In this document: positions 57,757 to 64,000 of the stretch, in pieces
Layout: each line of letters opens with the position of its first letter
Numbering within the stretch: position 1 is the stretch's first letter
DNA from: Lonicera japonica
Lineage: Eukaryota; Streptophyta; Magnoliopsida; Dipsacales; Caprifoliaceae
NCBI GenBank assembly: GCA_021464415.1
Contig: CM038469.1
Coordinates: 33,079,883-33,143,882, forward strand
Length of the DNA: 64,000 nucleotides
Direction of reading: 5' to 3'
Made by a program: the position numbers and the translations under genes
The notes under the pieces: generated by a model
Databases searched by the model: none
Told to the model about the DNA's origin: nothing
What the model saw: the letters and a program-made list of their open reading frames with translations, nothing else

Positions 57757-60303
57757 ATTGATAGTTGGGAATCCATTTTTTATGTTAGCTCGATAAGAAG
57801 TTAAGGATATGTGTAGTTGTAACATTTTTAACAGTTCTAGTTGATCTACTTCGGTTTGATTTTTAGGTTTGTTGGTGCTAAAACTAAAAAGGTTATTTTC
57901 AGCGCCACACGGTCAATTGATTATAACAAATGATTAGAGTAGTAAAGGTGAATGTGTTGAATTTAAGAGAGTCAAGGATTTGTAAAGGAGGTTGGTCTCG
58001 TATGAAGATACGGGTTAATCCTCCCCTGTGGAATGGAGTTCGAAACTCGATTTGTCTTGTATTAACGATAGATTAACAAGTGTTACAAACTCACAACGAT
58101 CTTTCTAATCACTCTATTTTCTTAATATTATAGTAGGATGGGAAGGATGAGCTAACAACGATTTGGTCTCTTGTAAAGAAGAGCTCTAAAACTAACTACC
58201 GAGCCCTACCTGTGCCTTTCTGTGCTTGTTAATGGTGTATTTTTGTCTCTCTTATGATTCTTCTTAATTGGAACTTTTTTTTACCATTTCTTGGATTGGT
58301 GGGAAGAGTAAATGCCTCTTGTATATATATGACTGGAGGAAACGTGTAGTCAGGGTTCTCAGAGTAGGTTTGAAACCATGCTTCTGTCAATACCGACTCT
58401 GACCTTACTTTTTCATGAATTCCGGTGCATTAAATGCGTTTAGTATGCATTTAATGAAGGTAAGGGAAGCTCAGCGCACTTTGCAGAGCAGGTGACAGTC
58501 ACCCATGCTCTCGCTAAGCAGTCTGGCAGAGTGGTTAGACGATGGAAGGAGACAGACAACTTCAGAGCTCGACGAAAGGGCTCCGGAGCTCGGGCTTCGC
58601 AATACATCATCTGCAATTGACCCTTGAGTAAATACCCAGGCCTTCGAGAGGATCCATTTTTCTTACAAGGTTATAATAGGTCTCCTCCAAGCTTCTTGCA
58701 CAGAAACGAACTCGATGGCTGACGTGAACAGCCACTTGTCAGCTCGAGGTTGGTAGGGTAAATTGAATTATTAATTTGCACCATCAAAGTTAATTCAATT
58801 TGTTTATGGTTGGATCCTCATTCGAATTGAAAAAAATTGTTATCCATTCAACTTATTGATTAAAAAACCTAACCCAACCCTAAGAATTGCTTAAGTGATT
58901 TAATTTTCGGATTTGTCAGTTCGATGAACACCCTAAATTAAAATTAACTTTTTTTTAGTTAGATGACAATATTAATTAAGTCGGTATATATTAAATCACC
59001 CATAAAAACTTAAGATTCAATCTTTCATAGTATTGCAAGCATGAAGAACAGAAGAAGCATATATAGATAGAGTATTAGATTTCTAGATTAAAGCGCATTG
59101 TAATAAGAAAACCGAACTCGTTGATTGAAAGAGGAAGTGAACTGGCATTTGAAATTAACAATTGCTCGACCATGGCCATTTAAATTGAATATTAATTGCA
59201 CTCACATATGACGATCATGAAGAATCATGATAGTGAGACCGACGTTGGAAAATGGAGATGTGATTAAGTTACTAGGTTTGGCTATTCATAAATCATGGAA
59301 AGAATTATTGATTAAAATAGTAGTGACATCAAAAAAATTACGTCGGTCAAAGTTTTAAGTTGGGAATGAAGTTTTTTGATTTTTTAATGATTATTTTACC
59401 AACGGTGAGAAGCATAATATGGTGTATTTAAAATTACCTAAATTTATCTTATATTATGGTTGAACAAGACTATTTGCAATTATATGTTTTGTTTAGAGTA
59501 TGTAGGATAAATTTTATTCAAACGAAAAAGTGTTAATTGTTTGGGGTTCTAAAACAGATATTTGCCCCTTTTAACTTGGATCATTGGATTTTGGTTAAGC
59601 GGATTTACAGTTTTCTCATTATATCTTATATGTTTAATGACCACTCATCATTATAGAAGTATTTGAAAATGAACTATTAGGATTATCCTACTAACTAAAA
59701 TTCACTTCTAACGAAAGGGAGTCTTGAATTCGAAATCCTTCAATATATTTTTTTTTTTTAAAAAAGTACTCAAAAATGAACTAGATAATCTTATCCAACA
59801 GTAAGACCCATTCTAGCTTGCATTCTCTTTAATAAAATCCTGAATTCATGAGGGACATTTTACCCTTTTTTAGTTAGCCATAACACTTGTAAAAAGAGAC
59901 AAAACCAATATATCTGGGGTGCCAAAAGAGAGGGACATTGACCTGTTGCACTCCTAAAGTTTATCTATTTTTTCACTTCAACCCTCACAGATTCATTTAT
60001 CTTATTTTATTTTTTGAAGTTTTGAGTCGTATCCCTCTTTCATCCAAAATTAGATATTCTATCAATTTTTTTTACGAAAGATCCAAATGCTACATGGATA
60101 TATTTTTTATCCAATAAATTAACGGAACATCTAATTTAGAATAAATGTAAGATACAGCTAAAGATTTAAATACTTGGAACTAATGAAATTTTGAGAATTA
60201 AAATTAAAAGACAGGCAAACTCCAAAAATTTAAGATTTCGATCATCCCAAAAGATAAGTAGCTAAACCTAAACAATCAAACGATCTTTGAGTAAAAAGAG
60301 GTG
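57757..60303. other. Intergenic, with a GC-richer island at 57950-58760
   Basis: The island contains AAGATACGGGTTAATCCTCC, GAGCTCGACGAAAGGGCTCC and GGTGCATTAAATGCG. Its base composition is unlike its neighbours, which suggests an old inserted element such as an LTR fragment. I could not find ends or a coding motif. The remainder is AT-rich with nothing identifiable. Confidence 0.5.
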
Positions 60304-60306
60304 TTT

Positions 60307-60633
60307 GGCCCTGTTTGGTGGGTATTTATTTCTCAAAATTTTACTTCACTTTATTTTTTCTCTCTAAAAAAACTTTCAAAACATTATAACTTTAAATCCA
60401 AAAATCAAATGTGATAAAAAATATATATTTAAAACTTACTCGTCGAGATCTATAAAATAAGATCCATTATGACAATTATTTGAAATTTTTTTATGATATT
60501 TTTTAGTTGGTTGAAAAAAACTAAAACAAAAACAAAATTTACTTTTCAACATACTTCCAAATTTTGCCAAATACCAAATTTTAAAAACTTAACTTAAAAA
60601 CTAAACTCAAAACATCAACCAAACATCACCGAA
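60307..60633 (+). mobile_element. MITE, family B copy 3
   Basis: Same orientation as 42314-42685. Begins GGCCCTGTTTGGTGGG and ends ...CCAAACATCACCGAA, with the shared ACTCGTCGAGATCTATAAAA, AAGATCCATTATGA and TTGGTTGAAAAAAACTAAA blocks. GTGTTT flanks both sides (60301-60306, 60634-60639), a possible short target duplication. Confidence 0.7.
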
Positions 60634-61002
60634 GTGTTTATTTTAGTACGGAATACTTTAGAATGTAATTGGCCTAAATAACACAAGAAAAGTTCCATGC
60701 AAGCCACCATTTATTTGTAAATATTACATATATTATTATATCACAGAAAAGCTTGTTTGAAAAAAATGTTACGCTTGTGTATCAATAATTACTAACTAAT
60801 TAAGTACACACTAGATTGTAATAAGTCCTAAAGATATTATAAACCATTTAAAAATTGTTTATAACATATTTAGGAAGCGTAAATAACACTATTCTAAAGT
60901 AGTGATTTTCTAACGCTTTTTTTTTTGGTAAACGATGTTATTAACAATGGACCCATATGTTTTAAAAAAAACAATTTAAAATTTGAAAATATATAATGTT
61001 GT

Positions 61003-61030
61003 TATAATAATAATAATAATAATAATAATA
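61003..61030. repeat. TAA trinucleotide microsatellite
   Basis: About nine TAA units. Confidence 0.85.
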
Positions 61031-63074
61031 GAGTATTTGAATTTTTTTAAAAATCTTTTATTTTGACATTTTATTGACAATAATGACAAATCACTGTTCA
61101 CCCAAAAAAAAAAAAGAAAGACAAAGCACTCTTTTTTTTTTTTTTTTTTAAATTGCATCTAAATTTTTGTATATAATTGTAAACGATTAACAATGCAAAA
61201 TGCTCAATCTAACTCTAATGAGGCAGCAAGTTGGGTTTTGGTTCAAGAGCAAAATAAAGTAGGGCACATTTGAGATTTTCAATGTAAAGCGCCTCAATTG
61301 GTTAGTTCGGACATATCTTTTTTTAATTATTAATATTTTTTGTGTCGCCATAGTATTTGCCACGAGTACCTAATACGAGTATTAAATGTACTAAAAACTC
61401 ATAAAATATTAATAATTTTATATCATTTCAAGTAACAAGAAAATTAAAATTACAACGATATGGTTTAAATACTTCAAGATATATATGAATTGATACGAAA
61501 TCCTCACTTTAAAAGTTTAATTTGTAAAAAATAAAATTTTGAGACTAAGATTAAAAAAAAAGCTTAACTTTAAAGTTCTTTATATAATAAGTAAACATTT
61601 ACTGTTAAAATTTGATTAAAATAGAAACGAAATATGCATTTAAAAACATTTATTTAAATTTAAGATATAAACTTAAATAAAACAAAGAGTTGAGGTGGTA
61701 ATTGAATGTTCCAGGCTTTGGGGATCCTGTGGGAAGGGAGATCATCACACCTTGAACCTCCTTCCAAAAATGTCACTCTCAGTGCGAAGGTAGCCATGGC
61801 AGTAGTCCTCCTCATTGTGTCTTTCGCATTTAATGCCCACTCCACACTCCCTCTCTGCGAAGTTGCCCCAGTCCCAATTCTGTCATTCACATTTAATGCC
61901 ACTTCTCTCTCTCTCTCCCTCTCTCTCTATATATATATATATATATTAAATCCTAGGATTTTATAGAAGACAAAAAAAAAAAGATTTTTTTTTAATAGTT
62001 TATAGTTGAGTACACCCTAGTATACAGGCATAATATGATAAATATACATTAGTTAAATGTTATGATAGTAGTATTTTATAAAAAAAAAAAATTACTTTAA
62101 AATTATTTCTAATAATATTTTATATTAATTTTTTTTTAAAGTATTATAATATTTTTTTATAGAATGCTGATATAATTATCCTCAGTTAACTCTTAAATTA
62201 AATTCTTTTATCACTTTTTTTTTAAATAAATAAAAAAGTAAGGGCGACTCAATTAGCCCATTCTAGTGAAGGATGAAACTCCATAAGCTCAAGAGTGAAT
62301 AATCACTCTTATTACTATGCAAGTCATGCTTAGGTTTAACACTTCTAAGCGTCTTAGCGGGGGATTTGATTTCGGTATTGAGTGAAAAAAGTGATTTAGG
62401 TATTGAGTGAAAAAAATGACACCCCTTACTATTAAACTTTTATGCTGCCGTATATATATATATATACATGTTACGTACAAATGATTCGCACTTGAGATTT
62501 AAAAAACTTGATACCTCATTTATCCACCTATACATTTTGTTAATCTTCAAACCTGAGTCTTAACATTAATTGAATTTTCATCTCTTTCCTTGCAAGGGAC
62601 AAAGCCAAAAATTATTATGAGGGGAGGTAATAAAACAAGAGGCTTTTTGTTTTTAATCCAGAGAATTTAAATTGTTTTGCTTTTAACCTAATATATTTGA
62701 GAAATTAGTAATTAGCCCAAATGAATGGATAATTACTAAATATATATTTTATAAATTATTTTATTAGTTTTTTTTCTTTTATATTTTCCCATTTTATCCT
62801 TTTTTTAACTTGTAAAATTTAAGCTTATTATTCACCTAAAATTATATTTAGTTGTTACTAGAATATATATATCTTATAGGGATTTATATGCTTTTAAATT
62901 AAAATCTTCAAATTTTCAAATTTAAAATTCATAAATGTAACTACAAGTGATAACTTTGCCATAGGATAAATATATATTAGAAAAATTAAGAAGTTGACTT
63001 GCAATAAATAAAAAATATCAAAAATTTAACTTGGAGGATCTACAAGACGTATTAAACGTAAATATTTTAAACAA
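61031..63074. other. Intergenic with one GC-richer patch
   Basis: The 61710-61900 patch is GC-richer and open in both directions for 80-86 codons (61706-61966 and 61660-61902), but neither product is recognisable. It is followed by CT and AT runs (61903-61946). I do not call a gene. The rest is AT-rich. Confidence 0.5.
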
Positions 63075-63480
63075 TGTACTAAAAAATACAGTCATATTAA
63101 AAAAGAGACCACACAAGCAAAACTAAAAATATAGCCATATTAAAAATATCAAATATTAAAAGTTAGGGCATCTAGAAGATATCTTAATAGTAAATATTAC
63201 ATATAAATAAAACTAAAAACGCATAAATATTACATATAAAAACAACTAAAAACACAATCATATAAAAAAAATTACACTATTAAAAATAAAAATGTAGTCA
63301 AATTAAACAAAGATATTACACATGTCAAACTTAAAACACAGTCATAATAAAAAAAATTACACAAGTAAAAATAAAAATACAGTCATATTAAAAAAATTTA
63401 CAATTTAAACTAAAAGCACAATTATATTAAAAAAGATACTACACAAGTAAAATTAAATAGAGTCATATTAAATATATCAA
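63075..63480. repeat. Degenerate AT-rich tandem array
   Basis: Roughly eight units of about 45-60 bp, built on ACACAAGTAAAA, TAAAAA(C/T)ACAGTCATAT and TAAAAAA(A/G)AT. The units differ in length and sequence, so the array is old. Confidence 0.65.
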
Positions 63481-64000
63481 GATCAAGAATGTTAAATATA
63501 AAGAAATGTAAAGAGGGAGAGGTTCAAAAGAGTAAGAAGAAAGAATTTACTGACCATTAATGAATGTTCCAACAATTATTATTCAACGCCAAATAGAACA
63601 TTACCGATGGTCACTTGAATCATATATTGCATGATTGCAACAACACAAAAATCCATAGTGAAATTTTTGTATATATCCTATTTTGCCAGGGATACTAGAT
63701 TTTCATGTTGCTGATTGATACCATAAAGATGCAATTTTTTTAATGCCGTGTTTCTCTTTGTAATAGAGGGTTTGCAGCAGTAGAATTATGAGGTCAATCT
63801 TTAAATCCTCCATAAATAAACAAATAATAGTTTGTAGAGAGAAATAGCCTTTAATTCATTTTGTATTATTTAATTAATTTAAAAAAGAATCTTGAGAGAT
63901 ATATATGCATTTGTTAGAAACATTTATTATTAGTTGTATTAGATGTATGATAAATACTATAGAAGTGATAAATATATGTTATTAATTATATTATATATTG

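Noticed and set aside
58523..58540. tRNA-like GGCAGAGTGGTTAGAC
   Set aside because: Only a D-arm-like stretch; the rest of a tRNA is absent.
61660..61966. Opposed 80- and 86-codon ORFs in a GC-richer patch
   Set aside because: Neither resembles a known protein and both run into a CT/AT microsatellite or AT-rich DNA; evidence is too weak for a gene.
63075..63480. Possible CRISPR-like regular repeats
   Set aside because: Units are degenerate, AT-rich and of uneven length without conserved repeats or unique spacers, and the genome is a plant's.

Overview
This is a plant nuclear window, most likely from a eudicot. The evidence is Ty3 (Tat-type) and Ty1/copia retrotransposons with plant-lineage motifs, Tourist-type MITEs with TAA target duplications, an F-box relic, a plant-specific MEI2 C-terminal-RRM-only gene with spliceosomal introns, and AT-rich intergenic DNA. 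There is no bacterial-style gene organisation. I cannot name the species.

Layout. (1) 1-8838: a minus-strand Ty3/Tat-type element running off the left edge. Its pol frame is fully open for about 810 codons while its gag is broken. It sits beside two LTR copies in opposite orientation that form a large inverted repeat (about 6050-7291 and 7592-8838) around a 300-bp spacer. (2) 8838-12671: a 5'-truncated, decayed copia element of Tnt1/Tork type with its 3' LTR. It abuts the remains of an F-box-associated-domain gene (12723-13671). (3) About 14400-18137: a second decayed copia element with a very short 126-bp 3' LTR. (4) 18869-19874: a hAT element with terminal inverted repeats, a near-perfect 8-bp duplication and a remnant transposase C-terminus.

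(5) 21435-36208: the main host-gene part. Two convergent paralogues encode a MEI2-like C-terminal RRM. The minus-strand copy (33520-36208, four exons, 318 aa) reads as intact. Its true last exon is in a different frame from the most obvious ORF there. The plus-strand copy (22934-26710) keeps the same exon and intron-phase structure but has an early stop and a 5-nt deletion, so it looks like a pseudogene. Between them lie a compact LTR element of about 1 kb without coding capacity (TRIM-like, 26935-27954) and a tandem duplication of about 1 kb (30281-32308).

(6) 36209-64000: no convincing host gene. I see a dense set of short transposons: several TAA-flanked MITEs (two of them back to back), a MITE with a 10-bp duplication, two long-TIR elements, two LINE RNase-H tails in opposite orientation (one with a 17-bp target duplication), and two inverted copies of an element built around palindromic about 30-bp units. 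The rest is AT-rich intergenic sequence and microsatellites.

The most useful observations for follow-up are the convergent functional/decayed MEI2-like pair with transposons in both promoters, the TRIM-like element sharing LTR-end sequence with the nearby copia LTR, the hairpin-rich element pair, and the intact-pol/broken-gag Ty3 element beside opposed LTRs.
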